Part shown: in pieces, positions 40,369-50,482 of the stretch | Numbering within the stretch: the first letter of the stretch is position 1 | Layout of the letters: every line of letters begins with the position of its first letter | DNA from: Marseilla massiliensis | GTDB taxonomy: Bacteria > Bacteroidota > Bacteroidia > Bacteroidales > Bacteroidaceae | NCBI RefSeq assembly: GCF_016899955.1 | Contig: NZ_JACJJL010000002.1 | Location: 210,906 to 274,905 of the forward strand | Reading direction: 5' to 3' | Length of the DNA stretch: 64,000 nt | Made by a program: the position numbers and the translations under genes | The notes under the pieces: generated by a model | Database searches by the model: none | What the model was told of the DNA's origin: nothing | Seen by the model: only the letters and a program-made list of their open reading frames with translations

Positions 40369-41553
40369 TCAGAACTGCCCGAAAAGATTGCGGCGCTCAA
40401 ACATCCGCACGGCCTTTTCTTCCAGCGGCGTGCGCTTCACCACCTCGTTGTCGCGCCAAAAGCCGGCGTCATACCCCTGTCGGTCTATCTTGCGCTGCAG
40501 GTTGTCGAAGAACAGCATATAGCGCCCCTGCCTCAGCCTCTTGCCCTTGCCCACGTTGAACATGAGCGAGCGGATGTGGCTGCGCGTGCCCCCGCAGGCG
40601 AAAGAAACGCTCACTGCCATCGACTCCACCTCGGAATAGCCGCCCTCGTCGGCCATGTTGATGTCGAAAGACATGTCGTCTACCTCTGACACCACATTCA
40701 CCTTGTTGAACATGTTGAGCACGCGCATGTTGACACCTTTGCCCACGCAGCGCAGTATGTGCATGCTGCGCATGTCTACGTAGAGCTCGCAATCGAGTAT
40801 GGGGCGCCCCACCCCGGCCTTGGGCCTGAACCGCAGCACCATGAGCCGGCGCCTGCCGTCGGTTATCACGCGCAGGCCCACATCGTAATAGGTGGCGTAA
40901 TTGTCTACGAGCGGCATCACGTCTTGCGTGTCCAGGGGCCGCTCGCCGCCCACGAGCTCCATCTGCGAGTATGTGAAGAAATTGCCGAAAAACGACGGGG
41001 CCTCCGTGCTGTCGGCCCCGACCGCCGCGTAGCGCCCGTACATCAGCGCCATGTCGCTGACGGTCACCACCGGCTTGGCCTTGAAGAAAGCCTCGAGCAC
41101 CTCGATGCACTCGCCGTCGGCAAACGATATCTGGCGGTAGAAAAACGTGGTCTTGCGCCGCCTCTGCTTCTTCATCTGGCGCCGGGCCTCGGCGATGACG
41201 CCCTTCACCACCTTGTCGACGGGCATCACCACCACCTCCTCCAGGCTCACGGCCATGGGCTGCAAGGCCACCCGCGAGGCGGCATGCGAGGCAGCCACCG
41301 TCACCGGCCTGTAGCCAACGAACGACACGGTGACGCTCTCGGACGGGGCGCACTCCACCTCAAACCACCCCTCGGAGTTGGTTATGGTCTTGCGGCCGGC
41401 CGACGTCTTGACGCTGGCCGACGGCAACGGCTTGCCGGTGGCGGCGTCGACCACGCGCGCCTCCCACGCCGCGCCGCTGCTCGCAAGGGCCTGCCATGCC
41501 GCAAACACCACGGCCACGGCCCTTGCCGCCAAATGCCTTGTGAAGATTGCCAT
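40369..41553 (-). CDS. Exported protein with carboxypeptidase-regulatory-like domain
   Basis: The 394-residue protein starts with a signal peptide (MAIFTRHLAARAVAVVFAAW). A CarboxypepD_reg-like beta-sandwich follows (about 30-105, ARVVDAATGKPLPSASVKTS and SFVGYRPVTV). The rest (about 120-394) is a conserved Bacteroidota domain of unknown function with YYDVGLRVITDGRRRLMVLR, likely cell-surface or periplasmic. I chose the start at 41553 because the 41 upstream codons are GC-driven. It stands alone. Confidence 0.75.
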   Translation of the reverse strand: MAIFTRHLAARAVAVVFAAWQALASSGAAWEARVVDAATGKPLPSASVKTSAGRKTITNSEGWFEVECAPSESVTVSFVGYRPVTVAASHAASRVALQPMAVSLEEVVVMPVDKVVKGVIAEARRQMKKQRRRKTTFFYRQISFADGECIEVLEAFFKAKPVVTVSDMALMYGRYAAVGADSTEAPSFFGNFFTYSQMELVGGERPLDTQDVMPLVDNYATYYDVGLRVITDGRRRLMVLRFRPKAGVGRPILDCELYVDMRSMHILRCVGKGVNMRVLNMFNKVNVVSEVDDMSFDINMADEGGYSEVESMAVSVSFACGGTRSHIRSLMFNVGKGKRLRQGRYMLFFDNLQRKIDRQGYDAGFWRDNEVVKRTPLEEKAVRMFERRNLFGQF

Positions 41554-42167
41554 AGTCTGAATATGTATGTTGAGCCTGCGCCGGCCTGCCCCCACGGCCC
41601 TAACCCGGGGCGCGGAGCCCCAAGCCGCCAACCGGCACCCGCCTTCAACTGCGGCGGCCGGGCACGGCGCTACCATGCAAAGGTAGCAAAATTAATCCGG
41701 ACGGGCAACTGCTGTGGCAAACATTTTTTCACGGCGCCGGGCAGCCACGCGCCAACGGCGGCCACGCGCCCGAGGGGCGCCCGCGGGAAACGGGGCGAAC
41801 AGCCATGCGAAACATACCGTTTGGCATTGCGACACAGGCCATTCGCAGGGCAAATACGGCCGATGCCCACCATGGCCGGATTTCCTTCACACCTGCATTT
41901 CTCTTTCACCAAACGGCCTGCTTCACCGACCATACCTTACCGAGTGGCAGCACTGTGGCTGAAAAGCGCAGCCGAAGGGGCTTACACGGCCATGCCGCAC
42001 TCAAGGCCACACACAAAAACGTCCTGCTTGCGCCCACCCCCGACAGGCCACCGTGGCGGCGGCGGCCCGGCAGGCTGCCGGGGTTAAAATATTCCGCCAT
42101 CGCTTTATAATATGTTAATTACAAATAAAAGACGGCCCGCAAATGGCGTAAGGCGAGAAATAGATGT
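41554..42167. other. Intergenic, no gene seen
   Basis: About 610 bases between divergent genes. GC-rich frames are open but resemble nothing. The last 60 bases are AT-rich and lead into the cysQ promoter. Confidence 0.55.
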
Positions 42168-42175
42168 TACCTTTG
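42168..42175 (+). promoter_or_regulatory. Putative -7 element of the sulfate-activation operon
   Basis: TACCTTTG followed by CA, 39 bases before the cysQ start. No clear -33 element. Confidence 0.5.
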
Positions 42176-42214
42176 CAAGCCTAACCATAGGGATACCCGT
42201 GGGGAATCCCCCGA

Positions 42215-43081
42215 ATGACCATGATTATGGATACGATTGAAACACTGCTTACGACAGCCGTCAACGCCGCCATCGGCGCCGGCGGCGAGATAATGAACGT
42301 ATACGACGACCCGGCCCAGGACTTCGGCATAGAGCTGAAGGCCGACAACTCGCCGCTGACCAAGGCCGACCGAAGGGCCGACGCCGCCATAGCGGCCGCC
42401 TTGCTGCCCACAGGCATAAGCATACTGAGCGAGGAAAGCGCCCACGCGCCCTACGGCGAGCGGCGCCACTGGGAGCGCATGTGGATTGTCGACCCGCTCG
42501 ACGGCACCAAGGAATTCATCAAGAAAAACGGCGACTTCACCGTGAACATAGCACTGGCCGAAGGGGGCACGCCCGTGGCCGGGGTCATCTACGTGCCCGC
42601 CACGCGCGAACTGTATTGGGGACTGCGCGGGCGCGGGGCCGGCAAGGCATCGAAAGTGGGCTCCGACAGGCGCTTTGCCGACATCGGCGAACTGGCCGCG
42701 GCGTCGGCACCGCTGCCCGTGGCAGGGCAGCAACGGCCGTTCACCGTGGTGGCATCGCGCTCCCACCTGAGCGACGAGACGCGCGCCTTCATCGACGCCT
42801 TGCGCACATTCCACCCGGCCATGGCCATGATGTCGAGGGGCAGCTCGCTGAAGATGTGCATGGTGGCCGAGGGCCTTGCCGACGTCTACCCGCGCTTTGC
42901 GCCCACCATGGAATGGGACACGGCCGCCGGCCACGCCATAGCCACAGCCGCCGGATGCGAGGTGGTGAGGGCCGACGACGGCACACCGCTGGCCTACAAC
43001 AAGCCCGACCTGCACAACCCTTGGTTCATAGTGCGCCGCAAAGACGGCCACGCAACAACACCCTACGCCCATGAACTTTGA
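42215..43081 (+). CDS. cysQ: 3'(2'),5'-bisphosphate nucleotidase CysQ
   Basis: The 288-residue inositol-monophosphatase-superfamily enzyme removes the 3'-phosphate of PAP, the by-product of sulfotransfer from PAPS. The metal-binding motifs are LSEESAHAPYGER (about 70-82) and IVDPLDGTKEFIK (about 90-102), and the C-terminal EWDTAAGHAIATAAGC. Start could be Met1, Met3 or Met5. The last 11 bases overlap the permease gene. PAP disposal fits a cluster that consumes PAPS with a sulfotransferase. Confidence 0.93.
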   Translation: MTMIMDTIETLLTTAVNAAIGAGGEIMNVYDDPAQDFGIELKADNSPLTKADRRADAAIAAALLPTGISILSEESAHAPYGERRHWERMWIVDPLDGTKEFIKKNGDFTVNIALAEGGTPVAGVIYVPATRELYWGLRGRGAGKASKVGSDRRFADIGELAAASAPLPVAGQQRPFTVVASRSHLSDETRAFIDALRTFHPAMAMMSRGSSLKMCMVAEGLADVYPRFAPTMEWDTAAGHAIATAAGCEVVRADDGTPLAYNKPDLHNPWFIVRRKDGHATTPYAHEL

Positions 43082-44642
43082 GATAATCTTCGTAATCCTG
43101 TGCCTGGCGGCCATGCTGATGGCCCTCATCCGCGACAAGATGCGCCCGGGCATAGTGCTGCTCAGCGTGGTGGTGGTGTTCATGGCCACGGGCATAATAA
43201 CGCCCAAGCAGATGGTGGCCGGCTTCAGCAACAGGGGCATGATAACCGTGGGGCTGCTCTTCCTCGTGAGCGAGGGCATCAGGCAGAGCGGCGCCCTGAC
43301 CACGGTGGTAAAGAAACTGCTGCCCGGACAGGGGGCCACGGTGACGCGGGCGCAGCTGCGCATACTTCCGATAGTGAGCGGTTTCTCGGCCTTCCTCAAC
43401 AACACGCCGGTGGTGGTGATATTCGCCCCGATACTGAAAAACTGGGCCAAGCGCGTTGGCCTGCCCTGCACCAAGTTCCTCATACCGCTGTCGTATGCCA
43501 CTATACTCGGCGGGCTGTGCACGCTCATAGGCACCTCGACCAACCTTGTGATACACGGCATGATGATAGACCGCGGCATGGAGGGGCTCAAGATGTTCGA
43601 CCTGGCATACATAGGCATACCCATCACGCTGGTGGGCCTGGCCTTCATCGTGCTCACCTCGGGGAGGCTGCTGCCCGAAGAGCGCCCCGACACGTTTGAG
43701 GACGAAGAGGCCGACACGCAGGAGGCCGCCGGCATGCACGTGGTAGAGGTGGTGCTGGCCTCGCGCTTCCCCGGGCTGAAGCGCAAGCTTAAGAACTTCG
43801 ACTTCAAGCGGCGCTACGGTGCCGAGGTGAAAGAGATAAGGCAGGGCGGCCAGGTGATAACCGACAACCTGGGCGAGGTGCGCCTGCAGCAGGGCGACAC
43901 GCTCGTGCTGCTGGCCGACGACGCGTTTACGCGCACCTGGGGCGACTCTTCGGTGTTCCTGATGATGACCAACGGGCGCGAGATACCCACGCGGCCCATG
44001 CCCGTGTGGAAGAAGTGGACGGCCCTTGCGCTGCTCATCATAATGATAGCCGGCGCCACCATAGGCGAGCTGCCTGCCGTCAAGGAGCGCTTCCCGGGGG
44101 TGAAGATGGACATGTTCTTCTTTGCCTCGGTGACAGCCGTGGTGATGGCGTGGCTCAAGCTGTTCCCACCGAAGAAATACACCAAGTACATCAGCTGGGA
44201 CATACTGATAACCATAGCCTGCGCCTTTGCCATAAGCGCGGCCATGGAAGAGTCGGGCCTGGCCGCGCTGATAGCCAACTCGATAAAGAGCGTGGCCGGA
44301 CAGATGGGCGCCTGGGGCGCCCTGGCCATGCTCTACTTCGTCACGCTCGTGATCACGGAGCTGATAACCAACAACGCCGCGGCCGCCCTGGCGTTCCCGC
44401 TGGCACTGGAGACGGCCGCCAAGTTTGGCGTCGACCCCATGCCTTTCTTCATAGCCATCTGCATAGCGGCCTCGGCCGGCTTCGCCACCCCCATAGGCTA
44501 CCAGACCAACCTGATAGTGCAGGGAGCGGGCAACTACCGTTTCACCGACTTCATAAAGATAGGCCTGCCCATGGACCTCATAGTGATGGTGGTGTCTGTA
44601 AGCCTCATCCCGATGATATGGCCGTTTGTGCCGGCAGCCTGA
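43071..44642 (+). CDS. SLC13-family permease, probable sulfate transporter
   Basis: The 523-residue inner-membrane protein has about eleven hydrophobic segments. The family motifs are FLNNTPVVVIFAPIL (about 109-123), the SNLVIHG-like STNLVIHGMM, and ITNNAAAALAFPLALE near the end. A soluble RCK_C-like domain (about 225-290, LGEVRLQQGDTLVLLADD) interrupts the membrane part, as in SLC13-like sulfate permeases. Placement among cysQ, cysC, cysD and cysN supports sulfate uptake. Confidence 0.85.
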   Translation: MNFEIIFVILCLAAMLMALIRDKMRPGIVLLSVVVVFMATGIITPKQMVAGFSNRGMITVGLLFLVSEGIRQSGALTTVVKKLLPGQGATVTRAQLRILPIVSGFSAFLNNTPVVVIFAPILKNWAKRVGLPCTKFLIPLSYATILGGLCTLIGTSTNLVIHGMMIDRGMEGLKMFDLAYIGIPITLVGLAFIVLTSGRLLPEERPDTFEDEEADTQEAAGMHVVEVVLASRFPGLKRKLKNFDFKRRYGAEVKEIRQGGQVITDNLGEVRLQQGDTLVLLADDAFTRTWGDSSVFLMMTNGREIPTRPMPVWKKWTALALLIIMIAGATIGELPAVKERFPGVKMDMFFFASVTAVVMAWLKLFPPKKYTKYISWDILITIACAFAISAAMEESGLAALIANSIKSVAGQMGAWGALAMLYFVTLVITELITNNAAAALAFPLALETAAKFGVDPMPFFIAICIAASAGFATPIGYQTNLIVQGAGNYRFTDFIKIGLPMDLIVMVVSVSLIPMIWPFVPAA

Positions 44643-44657
44643 CAAAACCATAGCTAC

Positions 44658-45257
44658 ATGGAACATATATACCCCATATTCGACAAGATGCTCACCCGGG
44701 CCGACAAGGAGGCCCTGCTGGGCCAACGCGGCATCATGATATGGATGACGGGGCTTAGCGGCTCGGGCAAGAGTACGCTGGCCATAGCCCTGGAGCGCGA
44801 ACTGCAACGGCGCGGCATACTGTGCCGCATACTCGACGGCGACAACATCCGCTCGGGCATCAACAACAACCTTGGCTTCTCGCCCGCCGACAGGCGCGAG
44901 AACATCAGGCGCATAGCCGAGGTGGCGCGCCTGTTCGTAGACACAGGCATAGTGACCATAGCGGCATTCATAAGCCCCAGCGAGGAGCTGCGACGCATGG
45001 CCGCCGGCATTGTGGGCGAGGCCGACTTCTTTGAAATATACGTCAACACGCCGCTCAGCGTGTGCGAGCAGCGCGACGTGAAGGGCCTGTACGCCAAGGC
45101 GCGCCGCGGCGAGATTAGCGAGTTCACCGGCATATCGGCACCCTTCGAGGCGCCCGCGGCGCCGGCCATGACGGTAGACACGTCGGCCATGCCGCTCGCC
45201 GACAGCGTGAATGAGATACTAAACAGCATTTTACCAAGGATAAACAAACAAAACTGA
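44658..45257 (+). CDS. cysC: Adenylylsulfate kinase
   Basis: The 199-residue P-loop kinase phosphorylates APS at the 3' position to form PAPS. Walker A is GLSGSGKST at 32-40. LDGDNIRSGINNNLGFSPADRRENIRR carries the conserved APS-binding residues (shortened here: DGDNIR, and LGFSPADR). It is a free-standing kinase and not fused to CysN. Confidence 0.95.
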   Translation: MEHIYPIFDKMLTRADKEALLGQRGIMIWMTGLSGSGKSTLAIALERELQRRGILCRILDGDNIRSGINNNLGFSPADRRENIRRIAEVARLFVDTGIVTIAAFISPSEELRRMAAGIVGEADFFEIYVNTPLSVCEQRDVKGLYAKARRGEISEFTGISAPFEAPAAPAMTVDTSAMPLADSVNEILNSILPRINKQN

Positions 45258-45263
45258 ACATAT

Positions 45264-46175
45264 ATGGCAGAAGATTACAATTTGAGCCATCTGAAGCAGC
45301 TCGAGGCCGAATCGATATACATCATACGCGAGGTGGCTGCCGAGTTTGAAAACCCTGTCATGCTGTACAGCATAGGCAAGGACTCGTCGGTAATGGCCCA
45401 CCTGGCCGAGAAGGCCTTCTATCCGGGCAAGCCGCCCTTCCCGCTGATGCACATCGACTCGAAATGGAAGTTCAAGGAGATGATTGAGTTCCGCGACGAG
45501 TATGCCCGAACCCACGGCTGGAAGCTCATCGTGGAGTCAAACATGAAGGCTTTCCGCGAGGGCGTGGGCCCGTTCACCCACGGCAGCAAGGTGCACACAG
45601 ACCTGATGAAGACGCAGGCGCTGCTCAACGCGCTCGATAAATACAGGTTTGACGCGGCCTTCGGGGGCGCACGGCGCGACGAGGAGAAGTCGAGGGCCAA
45701 GGAGCGCATCTTCTCGTTCCGCAACAAGTTCCACCAGTGGGACCCCAAGAACCAGAGGCCGGAGCTGTGGGACATATACAACACGAGGGTGCGCAAGGGC
45801 GAGAACATACGCGTGTTCCCGCTGTCAAACTGGACGGAGCTCGACATCTGGCAGTACATCAGGATAGAGAAGATACCAATAGTGCCGCTCTATTTCGCCA
45901 AGGAACGGCCCTGCGTGGAGATTGACGGCAACCTCATCATGCCCGACGACGACAGGCTGCCCGAGAAGTACCGCGACAAGATAGAGACGAAGAAGATAAG
46001 GTTCCGCACCCTTGGATGCTGGCCGCTGACGGGTGCAGTGGAGTCGGAAGCCGACACGATAGAGAAGATTGTGGAGGAGATGATGACCACCACCAAGTCG
46101 GAACGCACCACCAGGGTGATTGACTTCGACCAGGACTCGAGCATGGAGCAAAAGAAACGAGAGGGATATTTCTGA
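45264..46175 (+). CDS. cysD: Sulfate adenylyltransferase subunit 2
   Basis: The 303-residue PP-loop ATP pyrophosphatase joins sulfate and ATP into APS together with CysN. The PP-loop reads [10 protein letters not shown] (around 36-45), and [19 protein letters not shown] is a family landmark. The C-terminus ([20 protein letters not shown]) is typical. It follows cysC by six bases. The partner cysN is separated by a repeat-filled gap of 341 bases. Confidence 0.96.
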   Translation: MAEDYNLSHLKQLEAESIYIIREVAAEFENPVMLYSIGKDSSVMAHLAEKAFYPGKPPFPLMHIDSKWKFKEMIEFRDEYARTHGWKLIVESNMKAFREGVGPFTHGSKVHTDLMKTQALLNALDKYRFDAAFGGARRDEEKSRAKERIFSFRNKFHQWDPKNQRPELWDIYNTRVRKGENIRVFPLSNWTELDIWQYIRIEKIPIVPLYFAKERPCVEIDGNLIMPDDDRLPEKYRDKIETKKIRFRTLGCWPLTGAVESEADTIEKIVEEMMTTTKSERTTRVIDFDQDSSMEQKKREGYF

Positions 46176-46400
46176 GGGAATGAGAATTAAGGGTGATGAA
46201 TTAAGGATGAAGGATGAAGGGTGAAGAATTAAGGATGAAGGATTAAGGATGAAGGATTGAAGATGGGCTGCGAGGTGATAGTCAAATGCAAATGTCTGTA
46301 CTCCTGAACTCCTGCAACTCCTGCAACTCCTGTACTCCTGTACTCCTGAAATTCCTGTACTCCTGAAATTCCTGAACTCCTGAAACTCCTGAACTCCTCC
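46176..46400 (+). repeat. Dispersed AGGAGT/ACTCCTG repeat family, copy 3, between cysD and cysN
   Basis: First GAATTAAGGATGAAGGATGA-type repeats (46185-46260). Then GATAGTCAAATGCAAATGTC (from 46277), which matches the inverted start of the conserved core. A run of ACTCCTGAACTCCTGCAACT-type units continues to 46400. The remaining 116 bases to cysN include a run of nine or so C. Confidence 0.8.
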
Positions 46401-46516
46401 GGGCGGCAATAGGCCAGGGCTTGCGGCAGGCAATCTCGGGGCGAAGACAGCCACAACAGCCTCCCCCCCCCTTCACCAGCAATATCATCCCCCCAAACAA
46501 AAAAGCATACAAGATT

Positions 46517-48259
46517 ATGAACGACATAGACAACCAGAACGGCAAGAGGATGTCGATAGAGGAATTCCTCGACAACGACGAGCGCAAGGACTTGCTGCGC
46601 TTCCTCACAGCCGGCTCGGTGGACGACGGCAAGTCGACACTGATAGGGCGGCTGCTTTTCGACAGCAAGAAGATATACGAAGACCAGCTCGACGCCCTCG
46701 AGCGCGACAGCAAGCGCATGGGCAACGCCGGCGACCACATTGACTACGCCCTGCTGCTCGACGGGCTCAAGGCCGAGCGCGAGCAGGGCATCACCATCGA
46801 CGTGGCCTACCGCTACTTCTCGACCAACAAGCGCAAGTTTATCATCGCCGACACCCCGGGGCACGAGCAGTATACGCGCAACATGATAACAGGCGGCTCA
46901 ACGGCATCGCTGGCCGTCATACTGGTAGACGCGCGCAACGGGGTAATCACGCAGACGCGGCGCCACACGTTCCTCGTGTCGCTGCTGGGCATAAAGCATG
47001 TGGTGCTGGCCGTCAACAAGATGGACCTGGTGGGCTTTGCCAAGCAGACGTTCGACGGCATCGTGGCCGAATACATGGACTTCGTCAAGCCCCTCGGCAT
47101 ACCCGACATACAGTGCATACCGCTATCGGCACTCGACGGCGACAACGTGGTGGAGAAGTCGGAGCGCACGCCGTGGTACGACGGGCCGACGCTGCTCGGA
47201 TTCCTCGAGACCGTCAGCGTGGGCAACGACCAGAACATGGCCGACTTCCGTTTCCCCGTGCAGTATGTGCTGCGCCCCAACCTCGACTTCCGCGGGTTCT
47301 GCGGCAAGGTGGCCTCGGGCGTGGTGCGCAAGGGCGACGAGGTGATGGCCCTGCCGTCGGGCAAGAAGAGCCGGGTGAAGGCCATCGTGACCCAGGACGG
47401 CGACCTCGACTGCGCATTCCCGCCGCAGTGTGTCACGCTGACGCTCGACGACGAGATCGACGTGTCGCGGGGCGAGATGCTCGTGCACCCCGACAACCAG
47501 CCCGTCACGGCGCGGTGCTTCGAGGCCATGCTCGTATGGATGGACGAGGAGCCCATGGACCGCAGCAAGCAGTTCTACCTCAAGCAGACAACCAACACCA
47601 CAAGGGCACGCATCGACGGCATACGCTACCGAGTAGACGTGAACACGATGGAGCAGTCGAACGCCGACGCGCTCAAGCTCAACGAGATTGGCAAGGTGGT
47701 AATCACCACAAACAAGGAGCTGTTCTTCGACCCTTACATGAAGAACAAGAGCTGCGGGTCGTTCATCATCATCGACCCCGTGACCAACAACACCTCGGCC
47801 GTGGGCATGATAACAGCCAAGGCCGACACCGCCGACCTGTTTACGCCCATCTCCGACGACGACAGGCTGCGCATGGAGGGCGGCCGGTCGATAGTGGCCG
47901 ACGACGAGCGCACCGAGCGCATAGGGCAGCAAGGACGGGTATACTGGATTGAGGGCGGCACCGACGCGCAGCAAAGCCTGCTGGCGCTGACGCTCGAGCG
48001 GCGCCTGTTCGACATAGGCCGGTATGCCGTGGCATTGACGCCGGGCGAGTGCCTCGGTGCCGACGCCGAGGCCATGGCCCGCAAGCTGGCCGACGGCGGC
48101 GTGGCCGTGGCGTGCTGCACAAGGCCGGCAGCCGTGGCAGTGAAGCCCGGCGACGTATGCCTGGCCATAGCGGCCGACGGGAAGGCGCAGCCCGGAGCCA
48201 CGGCCATAGCGCCCGACAAGATGCAGCAGGCAGTGGAAGACATAATCAACGAAGCATAG
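46517..48259 (+). CDS. cysN: Sulfate adenylyltransferase subunit 1 (GTPase)
   Basis: The 580-residue EF-Tu-like GTPase drives the APS-forming reaction. G1 is GSVDDGKST (33-41), G3 [11 protein letters not shown] and G4 NKMD. Beta-barrel domains II and III follow. Unlike some homologues there is no C-terminal APS kinase; the last 100 residues (from about 480) are a degenerate extension ending in [13 protein letters not shown] that could be a kinase-like remnant. Start MNDIDNQNG is chosen; the upstream frame is Pro-rich noise. Confidence 0.94.
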   Translation: MNDIDNQNGKRMSIEEFLDNDERKDLLRFLTAGSVDDGKSTLIGRLLFDSKKIYEDQLDALERDSKRMGNAGDHIDYALLLDGLKAEREQGITIDVAYRYFSTNKRKFIIADTPGHEQYTRNMITGGSTASLAVILVDARNGVITQTRRHTFLVSLLGIKHVVLAVNKMDLVGFAKQTFDGIVAEYMDFVKPLGIPDIQCIPLSALDGDNVVEKSERTPWYDGPTLLGFLETVSVGNDQNMADFRFPVQYVLRPNLDFRGFCGKVASGVVRKGDEVMALPSGKKSRVKAIVTQDGDLDCAFPPQCVTLTLDDEIDVSRGEMLVHPDNQPVTARCFEAMLVWMDEEPMDRSKQFYLKQTTNTTRARIDGIRYRVDVNTMEQSNADALKLNEIGKVVITTNKELFFDPYMKNKSCGSFIIIDPVTNNTSAVGMITAKADTADLFTPISDDDRLRMEGGRSIVADDERTERIGQQGRVYWIEGGTDAQQSLLALTLERRLFDIGRYAVALTPGECLGADAEAMARKLADGGVAVACCTRPAAVAVKPGDVCLAIAADGKAQPGATAIAPDKMQQAVEDIINEA

Positions 48260-48263
48260 CACC

Positions 48264-49370
48264 ATGGGATTACTCGAATTCAACAAACTGCCCATCAACA
48301 CGCTCGTGGGAGCCGACTGGGCCACGTTCAGGGCCGTGTGCGACGGGCGCGACATCGACAGGGGATACAGACAGAAGTACATGCTCACCAAGGCCGTGTG
48401 CAGGCTGCTGAGCCTGCTCACGCCAATACAGGACGCACGCTACCGCCGCCGGCTGGCCGACAAGCCGCTGGAGCACCCGCCCGTGTTCATACTGGGCCAC
48501 TGGCGGAGCGGCACAACGTTCATGCACAACGTGTTCTCGTGCGACAGACACTTCGGCTACAACACCACATACCAGACCGTCTTCCCGCATCTAATGATGT
48601 TCGGGCAGGCGTTCTTCAAGAAAAACATGGCGTGGCTGATGCCCGACAAGCGACCCACCGACAACATGGAGCTGTCGGTGGACCTTCCGCAGGAGGAGGA
48701 GTTTGCACTGGCCAACATGATGCCGTACACGTATTACAACTTCTGGTTCTTCCCGAAATACATGCACGAATACTGCGATCGCTACCTCACGTTCGAGCGA
48801 ATAACGCCCGAGGAGCTGCGGGTGTTTGAGGAGGTGTTCACCAAGCTGATAAAGATCAGCCTGTGGAACACCCACGGCACGCAGTTCCTGTCGAAGAACC
48901 CGCCGCACACCGGGCGCGTGCGCGAACTGGTGAAGATGTTTCCCGACGCCAAGTTCATTTACCTTGTGCGCAACCCCTACACGGTGTTTGAGAGCACGCG
49001 CAGCTTCTTCAACAACACCATAAAGCCGCTGAAGCTCGAAGACATCAGCCCCGAGGAGATGGAACGCAACATCCTCGACATATACACAAAGCTGTACAAG
49101 CGCTACCAGGCCGACAAGGCGCTCATACCCAAGGGCAACCTTGTCGAGGTGAAGTTTGAGGACTATGAGACCGACGCCTTCGGCATGACGCGCCAGATAT
49201 ATGCCGACCTGGGGCTGCCCGGATTCAAAGAGGCCGAAGAGGCCATAAGGGCCTACACCGACAAGAAGAAGGGCTACAAGAAAAACGCATACAAGTATGA
49301 CGACCGCACGGTAAGGCTCGTGGAAGAAAACTGGGGATACGCCCTAAAGGACTGGGGATACTCGATGTGA
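48264..49370 (+). CDS. Sulfotransferase family protein
   Basis: The 368-residue PAPS-dependent sulfotransferase has the 5'-phosphosulfate loop GHWRSGTTFMHN (78-89). The 3'-phosphate site is in YLVRNPYTVFESTRSF, with Arg236 and Ser244. It starts four bases after cysN, so PAPS supply and use are on one message. Related gut Bacteroides enzymes, encoded beside PAPS-making genes, sulfonate steroid alcohols such as cholesterol and bile-acid derivatives; a similar acceptor is my inference, and lipids or glycans remain possible. Confidence 0.88.
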   Translation: MGLLEFNKLPINTLVGADWATFRAVCDGRDIDRGYRQKYMLTKAVCRLLSLLTPIQDARYRRRLADKPLEHPPVFILGHWRSGTTFMHNVFSCDRHFGYNTTYQTVFPHLMMFGQAFFKKNMAWLMPDKRPTDNMELSVDLPQEEEFALANMMPYTYYNFWFFPKYMHEYCDRYLTFERITPEELRVFEEVFTKLIKISLWNTHGTQFLSKNPPHTGRVRELVKMFPDAKFIYLVRNPYTVFESTRSFFNNTIKPLKLEDISPEEMERNILDIYTKLYKRYQADKALIPKGNLVEVKFEDYETDAFGMTRQIYADLGLPGFKEAEEAIRAYTDKKKGYKKNAYKYDDRTVRLVEENWGYALKDWGYSM

Positions 49371-49379
49371 CATGAGTGT

Positions 49380-49431
49380 TAAGTTTAAGTGTTAAGTATC
49401 ACTAATCACTAATACTTAACACTTAAACTTA
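49380..49431. terminator. 20-bp perfect inverted repeat between convergent genes
   Basis: TAAGTTTAAGTGTTAAGTAT is mirrored after a 12-base loop. The right arm overlaps the lptB stop codon. It could act as a bidirectional terminator or RNA-end protector. There is no T run, and the arms are AT-rich. Confidence 0.6.
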
Positions 49432-50265
49432 GACTTCGTTTTCTCGCGCCTTGCGCTCTTCTTCCATCAACTGGAAGTCTTTCTTGCGCAGCACAAAGCT
49501 GTTGCTGAGATACTTTTCCCTGACAATCTTGTTCGACGCAAGCTCTTCGGGACTGCCCTGGAAGAGGATGCGCCCCTCGAAAAGCAGGTATGCACGGTCG
49601 GTTATCGACAGCGTCTCCTGCACGTTGTGGTCGGTGATAAGGATGCCGATGTTGCGGTATTTCAGCTTCCAGACAATCTGCTGTATGTCTTCAACGGCAA
49701 TGGGGTCGACACCGGCGAAAGGCTCGTCGAGCATTATGAACTTAGGGTCGATGGCCAGGCAGCGCGCAATCTCCGTGCGGCGGCGCTCGCCTCCCGACAG
49801 CTGGTCGCCCTTGTTCTTGCGCACCTTCTGCAGCCGGAACTCCTTTATCAGGCTCTCGAGCTTCTCCATCTGGTACTCACGTGGCTTGCCCGTCATCTCG
49901 AGCACGGAGAGTATGTTGTCTTCTACGCTCATCTTGCGGAACACACTGTTCTCCTGGGCAAGATAGCCTATGCCCGCCCGCGCACGCTTGTACACCGGAA
50001 ACTTGGATATGTCGAGGTCGTCGAGGTAGATGTGGCCTGAGTTGGGCACGATAAGGCCTGTGGTCATGTAGAACGACGTGGTCTTGCCGGCCCCGTTGGG
50101 CCCGAGCAAACCCACAATCTCCCCCTGCTTGACGTCGATGGAAACGTCGTTGACCACGGTGCGCTTGCCGTAGCGCTTTACCAGCCCTTCGGTGCGAAGC
50201 GTCATTCCTCCCTGCTTTCTCTCGTCTACGGCAGGCCCTGCCGAGATGCTGATGTTTTCGTCCAT
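49429..50265 (-). CDS. lptB: LPS export ABC transporter ATP-binding protein
   Basis: The 278-residue ATPase powers transport of lipopolysaccharide from the inner membrane. Walker A is GPNGAGKTT at 55-63, the signature is LSGGERRR, and the Walker B region [12 protein letters not shown] is as in LptB. The first 20 residues precede the usual start, and Met21 ([13 protein letters not shown]) is an alternative. It is divergent from mlaE, with a good promoter. Confidence 0.93.
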   Translation of the reverse strand: MDENISISAGPAVDERKQGGMTLRTEGLVKRYGKRTVVNDVSIDVKQGEIVGLLGPNGAGKTTSFYMTTGLIVPNSGHIYLDDLDISKFPVYKRARAGIGYLAQENSVFRKMSVEDNILSVLEMTGKPREYQMEKLESLIKEFRLQKVRKNKGDQLSGGERRRTEIARCLAIDPKFIMLDEPFAGVDPIAVEDIQQIVWKLKYRNIGILITDHNVQETLSITDRAYLLFEGRILFQGSPEELASNKIVREKYLSNSFVLRKKDFQLMEEERKARENEV

Positions 50266-50282
50266 AATGCTTATAACCTGTG

Positions 50283-50313
50283 CAAAGGTACAGCAAAAAT
50301 TCGAGTATGCGAA
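50283..50313 (-). promoter_or_regulatory. Promoter of lptB
   Basis: On the minus strand TTCG (50313-50310), a 19-base spacer and TACCTTTG (50290-50283) match the Bacteroidota pattern with one mismatch at -33. The start codon follows after 17 bases. Confidence 0.6.
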
Positions 50314-50465
50314 GCGAATGCCCCTTAAAATCACATAAACAAATGCAAAGCCATGGCCCGACACGGCACACGGCCCGACACGGCAGCACCTGCCACATAC
50401 ACCATTTTTAACGAACGCGAAGCAAAAAACCCACTGCAACATTTCGGTTTCTATTGGATAATAGC

Positions 50466-50473
50466 TACCTTTG
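50466..50473 (+). promoter_or_regulatory. -7 element of mlaE
   Basis: TACCTTTG followed by CA lies nine bases before the mlaE ATG, with TTTC about 20 bases upstream. The leader would be extremely short or absent. Confidence 0.5.
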
Positions 50474-50482
50474 CAGTGACAA

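Noticed and set aside
43026..44807. A 593-codon minus-strand frame
   Set aside because: Antisense to the SLC13 permease; His/Tyr/Gly-rich composition typical of a shadow.
46421..46516. A 32-codon upstream extension of CysN
   Set aside because: It translates the C run and repeats into Pro/Gln-rich sequence absent from CysN proteins. MNDIDNQNG fits better.
47123..48421. A 432-codon minus-strand frame
   Set aside because: Antisense to cysN, which has all GTPase motifs.
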